This document shows, piece after piece, positions 1 to 6,545 of a DNA stretch of 9,788 nt (position 1 is the first letter of the stretch; each line of letters starts with the position of its first letter). A program made the position numbers and the translations under genes. The DNA is from Actinomycetales bacterium (GTDB taxonomy: Bacteria; Actinomycetota; Actinomycetes; Actinomycetales; Cellulomonadaceae), in NCBI GenBank assembly GCA_012514835.1, contig JAAYZM010000406.1, forward strand, positions 1 through 9,788. The letters run 5' to 3'. Under the pieces are notes generated by a model. It was given only the letters and a program-made list of their open reading frames with translations. It did no database searches and was not told the origin of the DNA.

Positions 1-284
1 GGCTCGGCCGGGGACGGCGCGGTACGGGGCGAGCCCGCAGAGGGTGCCGTCCCGCGCGCTGACGCTTCGGTTGCCCTGCGTGAGGGTTCCGCGCGTCGCG
101 GGACCGCGGGCCGCGCCGCGGCTCCCGTCGCACCCTGTGTCGGGCTCGGGCTCGACGCAGCCTTCTTCGTGGCTCCGGCGCGCTGCCCGTCCTGTCGTGG
201 GGCACCCTGTCGGGACCCACCTTGGCGGGGCGTGCTCTGCCGAGGCGCACCTGACCGTGGCGCGGGGGGCCGCGCCGGGCTCAC
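1..284 (-). CDS. ftsQ: Cell division protein FtsQ, N-terminal part only (runs off the window)
   Basis: FtsQ (DivIB) is a single-pass membrane scaffold that links early and late divisome proteins. Only the first 94 codons are present, and they contain no stop. The start is GTG at 284, whose last two bases lie in the murC TGA (GTGA overlap). A GAGGA Shine-Dalgarno sits six bases upstream, inside murC. The visible peptide has no hydrophobic segment; it is rich in Ala, Pro, Ser, Gly and Arg, with about 16 basic and 4 acidic residues, as expected for the long disordered cytoplasmic tail of actinobacterial FtsQ. Arg occurs at every fifth residue from 5 to 35. Third codon positions are less GC-biased than in the neighbours (24 of 94 codons end in A or T by hand count). 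The identification rests on position directly after murC, the coupled start and the tail composition; the membrane segment, POTRA and beta domains lie outside the window, so sequence homology itself is not shown. Confidence 0.8.
   Translation of the reverse strand, partial: MSPARPPAPRSGAPRQSTPRQGGSRQGAPRQDGQRAGATKKAASSPSPTQGATGAAARPAVPRRAEPSRRATEASARGTAPSAGSPRTAPSPAE
180..284 (-). repeat. 15-bp-period repeat encoding pentapeptides ending in Arg, at the start of ftsQ
   Basis: The first 35 codons of ftsQ divide into seven successive five-codon units, each ending in Arg (residues 5, 10, 15, 20, 25, 30 and 35). Units three to six are the most alike, with the form x-G/S-A/T/G-P/S-R, for example QSTPR and QGAPR. 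At DNA level the units are diverged, so this is a degenerate minisatellite or a selected peptide periodicity. The periodicity stops after residue 35. Confidence 0.7.
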
Positions 285-1696
285 GGTGCGTCCTCGAGCG
301 CGGCGAGCACGACGGGCGCGAGCTCCGTCACGTCGCCCGCCCCGACCGTCAGCACGAGGTCTCCGGGGCGCGCGTGGGCCGCGACGCGCAGCGCCGCCTC
401 GGTGCGGTCCGCGACGAAGAGACCGACGCCGGGGGTCATGTGCCGCGTGATCGTCTCGCCCGTCACTCCCTCGACCGGGTCCTCGCGCGCGGCGTACACG
501 TCCGTGACGACGGCGAGGTCGGCGAGCGAGAGCGCGGTGGCGAACTCGCTCGCGAAGTGAGCAGTGCGCGAGAACAGGTGCGGCTGGAACAGCACGAGGA
601 CACGACCGGTCCCCGCGACCGTCCGGGCGGCCCGCAGCAGCGCGGTGACCTCCGTGGGGTGGTGGGCGTAGTCGTCGACCACGCGGACCCCGGCCACGCT
701 CCCCCTCTCCTCGAACCGCCGGCCCGTGCCGCGGAAGGCGGCGAGGCCAGCGACCGCGGTCGGCACCGAGACACCGAGGAGCGCGAGCACGGCGAGGGCC
801 CCGCTCGCGTTGAGCAGGTTGTGCGTTCCCGGGACGGAGAGCTCGAGCCGTGGCCCGCCGTCGGGCACCGCACTGTCGGACACCGCGGTGTCGGGTACCG
901 CAGCGAGCGGCGCGCGGAACCGCACGGCCCCCGTGGAGGGATCGAGCACGACGTCGGCGTCGTCGGACGTGCCGTACGTCACGACGCGCACGCGCCCCTC
1001 GGCACGGACACGGTCGGCGAGCCGGCGGGCGCCGTCGTCGTCGAGGCATGCGACCAGGACGCCGTCGTCCCGGACCCGTGCCGCGAAGTCCGCGAAGACC
1101 TGCTCGAAGGCCTCGCGCGAGCCGAAGTGGTCGAGGTGGTCGGGCTCGACGTTCGTGACGAGCGCGACGTACGGGGAGTAGGCGAGGAACGAACCGTCCG
1201 ACTCGTCCGCCTCGGCGACGAACAGGTCGCCCGCGCCGGAGCCGGCACCGGAGAGCGCGCCAGGCCCGCCCACGACGGCGCCCCCGATCGCGAAGCTCGG
1301 ATCGAGACCGGCCTCCGTCAGCGCGACGGCCAGCATGGCCGACGTCGTCGTCTTGCCGTGCGCGCCCGCGACGGCCACCACCCGGCGGTCTCGCATGAGC
1401 CACGCGAGCGCCTCGGAGCGGTGCAGCACGTCGAGGCCACGCTCGCGAGCCGCGGCGAGCTCGGGGTTCGACTCGCGCACGGCCGTCGAGACGACCACGC
1501 GCGCACCGGCGGGGAGGGCCTCGACGTGGACGGCGTCGTGCCCCACCGCGACCTCGACGCCGCGCTCGCGCAGTGCCTCGACCGTCGCGCTCGCTCGCGC
1601 GTCCGAGCCGCTCACGGTCTCGCCGCGGGCCGCGAGCAGGGCCGAGATGACGGACATGCCCGCACCGCCCACGCCGATCAGGTGCCACGCGCTCAC
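281..1696 (-). CDS. murC: UDP-N-acetylmuramate--L-alanine ligase MurC
   Basis: Cytoplasmic ATP-dependent ligase that adds L-Ala to UDP-MurNAc, the first step of stem peptide assembly. The protein has 471 residues, normal for the family. The N-terminal Rossmann motif GVGGAGMS is at 8-15 and binds UDP. The central ATPase domain carries the P-loop GAHGKTTTS at 111-119, EADESDGSFL at 162-171 and TNVEPDHLDH at 181-190, which includes the Mg-binding His. HNLLNA is at 292-297. The C-terminal domain has the MurC signatures DDYAHHPTEV (341-350) and FQPHLFSRT (370-378). The reading frame stays open into murG, but the GTG at 1696 was chosen because it begins exactly before the Rossmann strand and forms a GTGA overlap with the murG stop; GAGG and GGTGG lie upstream. 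Residues 266-280 form a small repeat of AVPDx units in a variable region. Only MurC, not the other Mur ligases, has these C-terminal signatures. Confidence 0.98.
   Translation of the reverse strand: MSAWHLIGVGGAGMSVISALLAARGETVSGSDARASATVEALRERGVEVAVGHDAVHVEALPAGARVVVSTAVRESNPELAAARERGLDVLHRSEALAWLMRDRRVVAVAGAHGKTTTSAMLAVALTEAGLDPSFAIGGAVVGGPGALSGAGSGAGDLFVAEADESDGSFLAYSPYVALVTNVEPDHLDHFGSREAFEQVFADFAARVRDDGVLVACLDDDGARRLADRVRAEGRVRVVTYGTSDDADVVLDPSTGAVRFRAPLAAVPDTAVSDSAVPDGGPRLELSVPGTHNLLNASGALAVLALLGVSVPTAVAGLAAFRGTGRRFEERGSVAGVRVVDDYAHHPTEVTALLRAARTVAGTGRVLVLFQPHLFSRTAHFASEFATALSLADLAVVTDVYAAREDPVEGVTGETITRHMTPGVGLFVADRTEAALRVAAHARPGDLVLTVGAGDVTELAPVVLAALEDAP
291..295 (-). promoter_or_regulatory. 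Shine-Dalgarno of ftsQ
   Basis: GAGGA lies inside the last codons of murC, six bases before the GTG at 284. It supports this GTG as the ftsQ start and shows that ftsQ can recruit ribosomes itself besides being coupled to murC. Confidence 0.6.
857..901 (-). repeat. Three-copy 15-bp tandem repeat in murC
   Basis: Three adjacent imperfect 15-bp units encode A-V-P/S-D-x three times (AVPDT, AVSDS, AVPDG; MurC residues 266-280). The units match at about 11 to 13 of 15 positions. Neighbouring 15-bp blocks on either side do not match, so the copy number is three. The repeat lies just before the conserved HNLLNA segment, in a stretch that varies in length among MurC proteins, so a surface loop is likely. 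Confidence 0.75.
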
Positions 1697-2784
1697 GCGA
1701 CCACCGCCTCGACGAGGTCCGCCACGCGTGCCGCGCCGTCCCGGATGCCCTCCGTGAACGCCGCGGACGCCATCGCGTCGAGCTCTGCCGCGCCCAGTCC
1801 CGCGAGCAGGGTGCGCAGCCGTTCGGGCGTGAGCTCGGCGTCCTCCACGAGGATGCCGCCCCCCGCCGCGACCACCCCGGCGGCGTTGAGCCGCTGCTCC
1901 CCGTTGCCGATCGGCAGCGGGACGTAGACCGCGGGGATCCCGAGCGCCGCGAGCTCGCTCACCGTGCCGGCGCCCGCCCGGCACACCACGAGGTCCGCCG
2001 CGGCGAGGGCAAGCTCCATCTCGGGGAGGTACTCGCGCACGTGATAGTGCTCCGCGGGCGCGACCGCCCGGACCTCCGCGTCCTTGCCCGCCCCCGTGAG
2101 GTGCAGCACCTGGGCGCCGCTCGCCACGAGGGCCTCCCCCGCCGCGGCCGCGGAGCGGTTGATCGAGACGGCCCCGAGCGAGCCTCCCGTCACGAGGACG
2201 GTGCGCCGGTCCGGTGCGAGGCCGAGCGTCGCGCGGGCACGCGCACGCTCCCCCGCGGCGTCGGACTCGCGCGCGGCGACGAGGTCCGCGATCGCGGGGC
2301 GCAACGGCAGCCCGGTGAGCACCGCGCCCGGCAGGCGTGTCTGGCTGAAGGTCACGGCGACGGCGGCGGCGCGGCGCGCACCGAGACGGTTCGCGAGACC
2401 GGGGCGGGCGTTCGCCTCGTGCACCACGACGGGCACGCCGCGGCGGCGGGCCGCGAGGTAGGCCGGTGCGGCGACGTAGCCGCCGAACCCGATCACGGCG
2501 CGCGCGCCCGAGGAGTCGATCGCGTCGCCCGCAGCACGCACGGCAGCCCGCAGCCTCCCGGGCACGCGGAGCAGCTCCGGCGTGGGGCGCCGCGGGATCG
2601 GCACGCGCGGCACGATCTCGAGCGGCAGGCCCGCCGCGGGGACCAGCTCCGCCTCGAGGCCCTCGCGCGTACCGAGCACCGTGACTCGGGCATCGGCGTC
2701 GCGGCGGCGCAGCTCGGCGGCGACGGCGAGGAGCGGGTAGACGTGCCCCGCCGTGCCACCGCCCGCGAGCAGGAAGCTAGCCAC
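1693..2784 (-). CDS. murG: Lipid II synthase MurG (UDP-GlcNAc:lipid I GlcNAc transferase)
   Basis: Peripheral membrane glycosyltransferase (GT28, GT-B fold) on the inner face of the membrane. It transfers GlcNAc from UDP-GlcNAc to lipid I to make lipid II. The protein has 363 residues, standard for the family. The N-terminal glycine-rich loop GGGTAGHVYP is at 8-17 with the conserved His at 14. GFGGYV (99-104) and HEANARPGLANR (122-133) follow. The C-terminal half has GGSLGAVSINR (200-210) and the UDP-GlcNAc site CRAGAGTVSELAALG (268-282) with EQRLNA (296-301). The start is GTG at 2784, directly before the first beta strand. It overlaps the ftsW stop by 8 nt and has no clear Shine-Dalgarno, so initiation probably depends on ribosomes finishing ftsW. 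The stop overlaps the murC start (GTGA). Confidence 0.98.
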   Translation of the reverse strand: MASFLLAGGGTAGHVYPLLAVAAELRRRDADARVTVLGTREGLEAELVPAAGLPLEIVPRVPIPRRPTPELLRVPGRLRAAVRAAGDAIDSSGARAVIGFGGYVAAPAYLAARRRGVPVVVHEANARPGLANRLGARRAAAVAVTFSQTRLPGAVLTGLPLRPAIADLVAARESDAAGERARARATLGLAPDRRTVLVTGGSLGAVSINRSAAAAGEALVASGAQVLHLTGAGKDAEVRAVAPAEHYHVREYLPEMELALAAADLVVCRAGAGTVSELAALGIPAVYVPLPIGNGEQRLNAAGVVAAGGGILVEDAELTPERLRTLLAGLGAAELDAMASAAFTEGIRDGAARVADLVEAVVA

Positions 2785-4018
2785 GGGCGCTGCCGGGGCG
2801 GCCGAGCACGGCGAGCGAGCGCCGCAGCACCCCGGGACGCGCGGCGAGCGCCTCCGCGGCGCCCGGCTCGGTCCGGGCGAACGCGATCACGACGCCCATC
2901 GCGGCCATCGTGACGATGAGCGCGCTGCCTCCTGCGGAGACGAGCGGGAGCGGGATGCCGACCACGGGGGCCAGGCCGATCACGACGGCGATGTTGATGA
3001 ACGCCTGGCCGATGATCCACGCGCCGATCGCGGCCGTGGTGACCTTGACGAAGGGGTCCGGGTGGCGGGTCACGAGGCGCAGGAACGCGGCCGCGAGCAG
3101 GCCGAACAGGACGAGCACGAGCATGGTGCCGACGAGCCCGAGCTCCTCGCCGATGATCGCGAAGATGAAGTCGTTGTGCGCCGCGGGCAGGTAGTTCCAC
3201 TTCTCGCGGCTCGCGCCGAGACCCATGCCGAACACCCCGCCGCTGCCGAGCGCCCACATCCCGTGCAGCGGCTGGTAGCACGCGTCAGCGACGTCGCAGT
3301 CCGCGGAGATCCAGCTCATGATGCGGCCCACGCGGTTGTTGCCGAGCAGCACGAGGCTCACGACGGCACCCGCGACGGCGAGCCCCGCGACGCCGAAGAT
3401 CCGCATGGGCACCCCGGCGACGAACATCGCCCCCGCGACGAGCAGCATCATGATCATGGCCGTCCCGAGGTCGTGCCCGAGCAGCACCACCCCCACGGCG
3501 ACCCCGGCCACCGGGAGCGCGGGGATCACCGCGTGGCGCCACTGCTGCAGCAGCGGGCGCTTGCGCGCGAGCACCGCGCCGAGCCACAGCGCGAGGCCGA
3601 TCTTGACGACCTCCGAGGGCTGGAACGCCGTCCCACCGATGTACACCCAGTTGCGGTTGCCGCCCTCGGCGCGCCCGAGGGGCGTGAAGACGAGCATCTG
3701 TAGCGCGACGGCGAGCACGAGCGACGGCCACGCGAGCTTCTTGAGCGTCGCGAGCGACAACCGGCTCGTGACGAGCATCGCGACGATGCCGAGGAGCGCG
3801 AACTGCGCCTGCCGCACGAACACGGCGTACGGGCTCCCGCTCTCCGCGATCGAGTCGATCGCGGAGCTCGACAGCACCATGACGAGGCCGAGCGCGACGA
3901 GCAGGCTCGTCGCACCGACCGTCACGTAGTAGGTGGCCACGGCGCTGTTCCACTGGCCGAGCAGTCCCGCGCGCGCCGTGGTGCGCACGGGTGCGGTGCG
4001 CGGCGTCGTCGCCGTCAT
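2777..4018 (-). CDS. ftsW: Septal peptidoglycan polymerase FtsW (SEDS family)
   Basis: Polytopic glycosyltransferase that polymerises lipid II at the septum together with FtsI. The protein has 413 residues and about ten hydrophobic segments between residues 30 and 380. SEDS motifs are NRNW (121-124) followed by QPSEVVKI, GHDLGTA (181-187), the long loop ending in HNDFIF (281-286) with the catalytic Asp at 283, EELGLVG (291-297), and PLPLVSAGGSA (356-366) in place of the proteobacterial SYGGSS. A Pro/Thr/Arg-rich cytoplasmic tail of about 20 residues comes first, and a basic tail follows the last membrane segment. RodA is the alternative, but position in the dcw cluster between murD and murG indicates FtsW. 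The start is ATG at 4018, overlapping the murD stop (ATGA), with GGGGGA six bases upstream. A 25-nt palindrome lies in codons around residues 51-59. Confidence 0.97.
   Translation of the reverse strand: MTATTPRTAPVRTTARAGLLGQWNSAVATYYVTVGATSLLVALGLVMVLSSSAIDSIAESGSPYAVFVRQAQFALLGIVAMLVTSRLSLATLKKLAWPSLVLAVALQMLVFTPLGRAEGGNRNWVYIGGTAFQPSEVVKIGLALWLGAVLARKRPLLQQWRHAVIPALPVAGVAVGVVLLGHDLGTAMIMMLLVAGAMFVAGVPMRIFGVAGLAVAGAVVSLVLLGNNRVGRIMSWISADCDVADACYQPLHGMWALGSGGVFGMGLGASREKWNYLPAAHNDFIFAIIGEELGLVGTMLVLVLFGLLAAAFLRLVTRHPDPFVKVTTAAIGAWIIGQAFINIAVVIGLAPVVGIPLPLVSAGGSALIVTMAAMGVVIAFARTEPGAAEALAARPGVLRRSLAVLGRPGSARG
3842..3866. repeat. 25-nt near-perfect palindrome inside ftsW
   Basis: Two fully complementary 12-nt arms (CTCCGCGATCGA and its reverse complement) are separated by one base at 3854. 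Each arm contains a CGATCG hexamer. The bases beyond the arms do not pair. It lies in ftsW codons for residues 51-59, in the first extracytoplasmic loop. It could be a protein binding site, an mRNA hairpin or a coincidence of codon choice. Confidence 0.6.
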
Positions 4019-5463
4019 CGGCCGTCCCCCCGCGTCGACCTCGCCCCCGGGAGCGCGAGCGCCGCACGGGCGAACTCCTCACCGCGGTGGGCATACGAGC
4101 GGAACTGGTCCATCGACGCGCCCGCGGGAGCGAGCAGCACGGTGTCACCCTCCTGGGCGTACCGCCGTGCGGCGTCGAGAGCGCGGTCCATCACCTCGCC
4201 AGTCTCGCCGGGATCGATGCGCGTCACGGGGACGTCGGCCGCGTGTCGCGCGAGCGCGGCGGTCAGACCGCTCGCGTCCACACCGATGAGGACGACGGCG
4301 CGCAGCCGGTCGCGCCGGCTCGCCACGAGCTCGTCGAAGTCCGCGCCCTTGGCCAGCCCGCCCGCGACCCACACCACGGAACCCGGGGCGAACGCGGCGA
4401 GCGACGCGGCGGCGGCGTGCGCGTTCGTGGCCTTCGAGTCGTCCACGAACGCGACCTCACCGAGCCGCGCGACGGTCTCGATCCGGTGAGCACCCGGCGC
4501 GTAGGCGCGCAGCCCCTCGCGCACCGCGGTCGCCGAGACGCCGTGGGCGCGCGCGAGGGCCGCCGCGGCGAGGGCGTTCGACGCGACGTGCGGCGCGAGG
4601 CGCCCGTCCGGCCCCGCGAGGTGGGCCAGGTCCGCGAGCGCGCCGAGCTCGGCGGCGCTGTCGTGGCGACCCGGCGCGTCGAGCGCGGCGTGGAACGAAC
4701 GGTCCACGAGCAGCCCGTCGATCACCCCGAGCTCCCCCGGGCCTGGCGTGCCGAGCGTGATCCCGACCGCCCGGGCGCCCTCGCCCACCTCGGCGTCCTC
4801 GACGAGCGAGCGCGTCCGCGGGTCCGCGACGCTGTAGACGCACGCGACCTCGACGCGCTCGAAGATCCGCCCCTTCGCGGCCGCGTACTCCTCGATCGAC
4901 CCGTGCCAGTCCAGGTGGTCCGGCGCGATGTTGAGCACCGCGGCCGCGCGCGGGGCCATCGAGTGCGTGAAGTGCAGCTGAAAGCTCGACAGCTCGACGG
5001 CGAGCACGTCCGTGGCCGGGTCCTGCACGGCCGCGACCACGGGCGTGCCGACGTTGCCGACGGCCTGCGAGCGCAGCCCCGCGGCCCCGAGGATCGCGTC
5101 GAGCATGCCCACCGTCGTCGTCTTGCCGTTGGTGCCCGTCACGGCGAGCCACGGGGCGAACGTGCCGTCCGCCCGGCGCACGCGCGTGCGCCACGCGAGC
5201 TCGACCTCGCTCCACACGGGGACTCCCGCGGCGACCGCGGCGGCGAGGAGCGGGTGGTGGGGTGCCCAGCCCGGCGAGGCGACCACGAGATCCACGCCGT
5301 CGAGGAGGCCGTCGGCGTCGCTACGGTGGTCCGCGTCAGGGGCGGCGTCGTCGACGGTCGTGACGCGCGCGCCGCGCGAGGCCAGCACCTCGGCCGCGGC
5401 CCGTCCGGACACGCCGAGGCCGACGACGAGCACCCGGGCGTCGGCGAGCTCGAAGGACCCCAC
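4015..5463 (-). CDS. murD: UDP-N-acetylmuramoyl-L-alanine--D-glutamate ligase MurD
   Basis: Cytoplasmic ATP-dependent ligase that adds D-Glu to UDP-MurNAc-L-Ala. The protein has 482 residues. The N-terminal nucleotide-binding fold has VVGLGVSGRAA at 13-23. The P-loop VTGTNGKTTT is at 108-117, followed by VELSSFQL (156-163), NIAPDHLDWHG (178-188) and AAKGRIF (195-201), whose Lys is the position carbamylated in this family. The C-terminal domain has HRIE (326-329), DDSKATN (341-347), GGLAKGADF (368-376) and LAPAGASMDQF (444-454), a set specific to MurD. The frame continues upstream through mraY, so the start must be chosen: GTG at 5463 shares one base with the mraY stop (TAGTG) and begins right before the first strand. 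A weak GGGTGG lies upstream. The stop overlaps the ftsW ATG. Confidence 0.97.
   Translation of the reverse strand: MGSFELADARVLVVGLGVSGRAAAEVLASRGARVTTVDDAAPDADHRSDADGLLDGVDLVVASPGWAPHHPLLAAAVAAGVPVWSEVELAWRTRVRRADGTFAPWLAVTGTNGKTTTVGMLDAILGAAGLRSQAVGNVGTPVVAAVQDPATDVLAVELSSFQLHFTHSMAPRAAAVLNIAPDHLDWHGSIEEYAAAKGRIFERVEVACVYSVADPRTRSLVEDAEVGEGARAVGITLGTPGPGELGVIDGLLVDRSFHAALDAPGRHDSAAELGALADLAHLAGPDGRLAPHVASNALAAAALARAHGVSATAVREGLRAYAPGAHRIETVARLGEVAFVDDSKATNAHAAAASLAAFAPGSVVWVAGGLAKGADFDELVASRRDRLRAVVLIGVDASGLTAALARHAADVPVTRIDPGETGEVMDRALDAARRYAQEGDTVLLAPAGASMDQFRSYAHRGEEFARAALALPGARSTRGDGR
4025..4030 (-). promoter_or_regulatory. Shine-Dalgarno of ftsW
   Basis: GGGGGA lies six bases before the ATG at 4018, inside the last codons of murD. 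With the ATGA overlap it supports this ATG as the ftsW start. Confidence 0.5.
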
Positions 5464-6545
5464 TAGCCGACCACCCACTCGGCGTAGAACACCCCCACGC
5501 CGAGCGCGACGAACAGCCCGGCGATGATCCAGAACCGGATGACGATCGTCACCTCGCCCCAGCCGGACAGCTCGAAGTGGTGGTGCAGCGGTGCCATCTT
5601 GAACACGCGTTTGCCCGTGAGCTTGAAGAAGCCGATCTGGATCACGTCGGAGAGCACGACGAGGACGAAGAGCCCGCCGATGATCGCGCCGAGGATCTCG
5701 GTGCGCGAGAGGATCGACAGGGCCGCGAACGCGCCACCCAGAGCGAGCGCGCCCGTGTCTCCCATGAAGATCTTCGCGGGCGACGCGTTCCACCACAGGA
5801 AACCGAAGCACGCCCCCGTGATCGCGGCGGCGACCACGGCGAGGTCGAGCGGGTCGCGTGTCTCGTAGCAGCGCGGCCCCACGGAGCCGAGCAGCTGGCA
5901 GGACTGGTTGGACTGCCACACCCCGACGAGGACGTACGCACCGAACGCGAGGATCGAGGCCCCCGTCGCGAGGCCGTCGAGACCGTCGGTGAGGTTGACG
6001 GCGTTGGACCAGGCCGCGATGAGGAAGTTTGCCCAGAGGACGAAGAGGACGAGCCCGATCGTGGTGCCCCACAGCGCGAGGTCGATCGACGTGTCCCGGA
6101 TGAACGAGATCCGGGTCGAGGCGGGCGTGCGGAACTGGGCGTTCGGGAAGCTCAGCGCACCGACGGCGAAGAGCACGCCCACGAGGCCCTGCCCGATGAA
6201 CTTCGCGCGCGGGGTCAGGCCGAGCGAGCGCTGCCGGGAGATCTTGATGTAGTCGTCGAGGAACCCGACGAAGCCGAGCCCGACCATGAGGAACATCACG
6301 AGGAGCGCAGACGCGCTCGGCAGCTGCTGGGTCGCGACGAGCGCGGCGACCCACCCGATGAGCGCCGCGGCGATGATGACGACGCCGCCCATCGTGGGCG
6401 TGCCGCGCTTCGTGAGGTGCGACGTCGGGCCGTCCTGCCGGATGAACTGGCCGTACTGCTTGCGGACGAGAAAACGGATGAAGACGGTGGTGCCGAAGAG
6501 CGAGACGAGCAGCGCGACGGCGCCCGAGATCAGTACCGCCCTCAT
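5463..6545 (-). CDS. mraY: Phospho-N-acetylmuramoyl-pentapeptide-transferase MraY (lipid I synthase)
   Basis: Polytopic membrane enzyme that transfers phospho-MurNAc-pentapeptide to undecaprenyl phosphate, making lipid I. The protein has 360 residues, a typical length. Diagnostic motifs are KRGTPTMGG (46-54), the Asp pair FLDDY (95-99) used for Mg and catalysis, LGLTPRAKFIGQ (108-119), NLTDGLDGLA (184-193), FMGDTG (260-265) and PLHHHFELSGWGE (319-331). Ten membrane segments are expected for the family. A loop between two hydrophobic segments (about 210-234) carries Cys 216 and Cys 226 and should face outward. The ATG at 6545 overlaps the murF stop (ATGA) and begins just before the first membrane segment; upstream in-frame ATG codons belong to the murF shadow. 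The stop TAG shares one base with the murD GTG. Confidence 0.98.
   Translation of the reverse strand: MRAVLISGAVALLVSLFGTTVFIRFLVRKQYGQFIRQDGPTSHLTKRGTPTMGGVVIIAAALIGWVAALVATQQLPSASALLVMFLMVGLGFVGFLDDYIKISRQRSLGLTPRAKFIGQGLVGVLFAVGALSFPNAQFRTPASTRISFIRDTSIDLALWGTTIGLVLFVLWANFLIAAWSNAVNLTDGLDGLATGASILAFGAYVLVGVWQSNQSCQLLGSVGPRCYETRDPLDLAVVAAAITGACFGFLWWNASPAKIFMGDTGALALGGAFAALSILSRTEILGAIIGGLFVLVVLSDVIQIGFFKLTGKRVFKMAPLHHHFELSGWGEVTIVIRFWIIAGLFVALGVGVFYAEWVVG

Noticed and set aside
44..1927. A 627-codon open frame on the plus strand opposite murC and murG
   Set aside because: It is a shadow: the minus strand carries murC and murG with full family motifs, and the plus-strand product is Arg/Gly/Glu-rich with no recognisable motif. 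Very high GC removes stop codons from other frames.
2142..2153. CCGCGGCCGCGG palindrome inside murG
   Set aside because: Only G and C, within an Ala-rich stretch; such palindromes are expected by chance in this composition.
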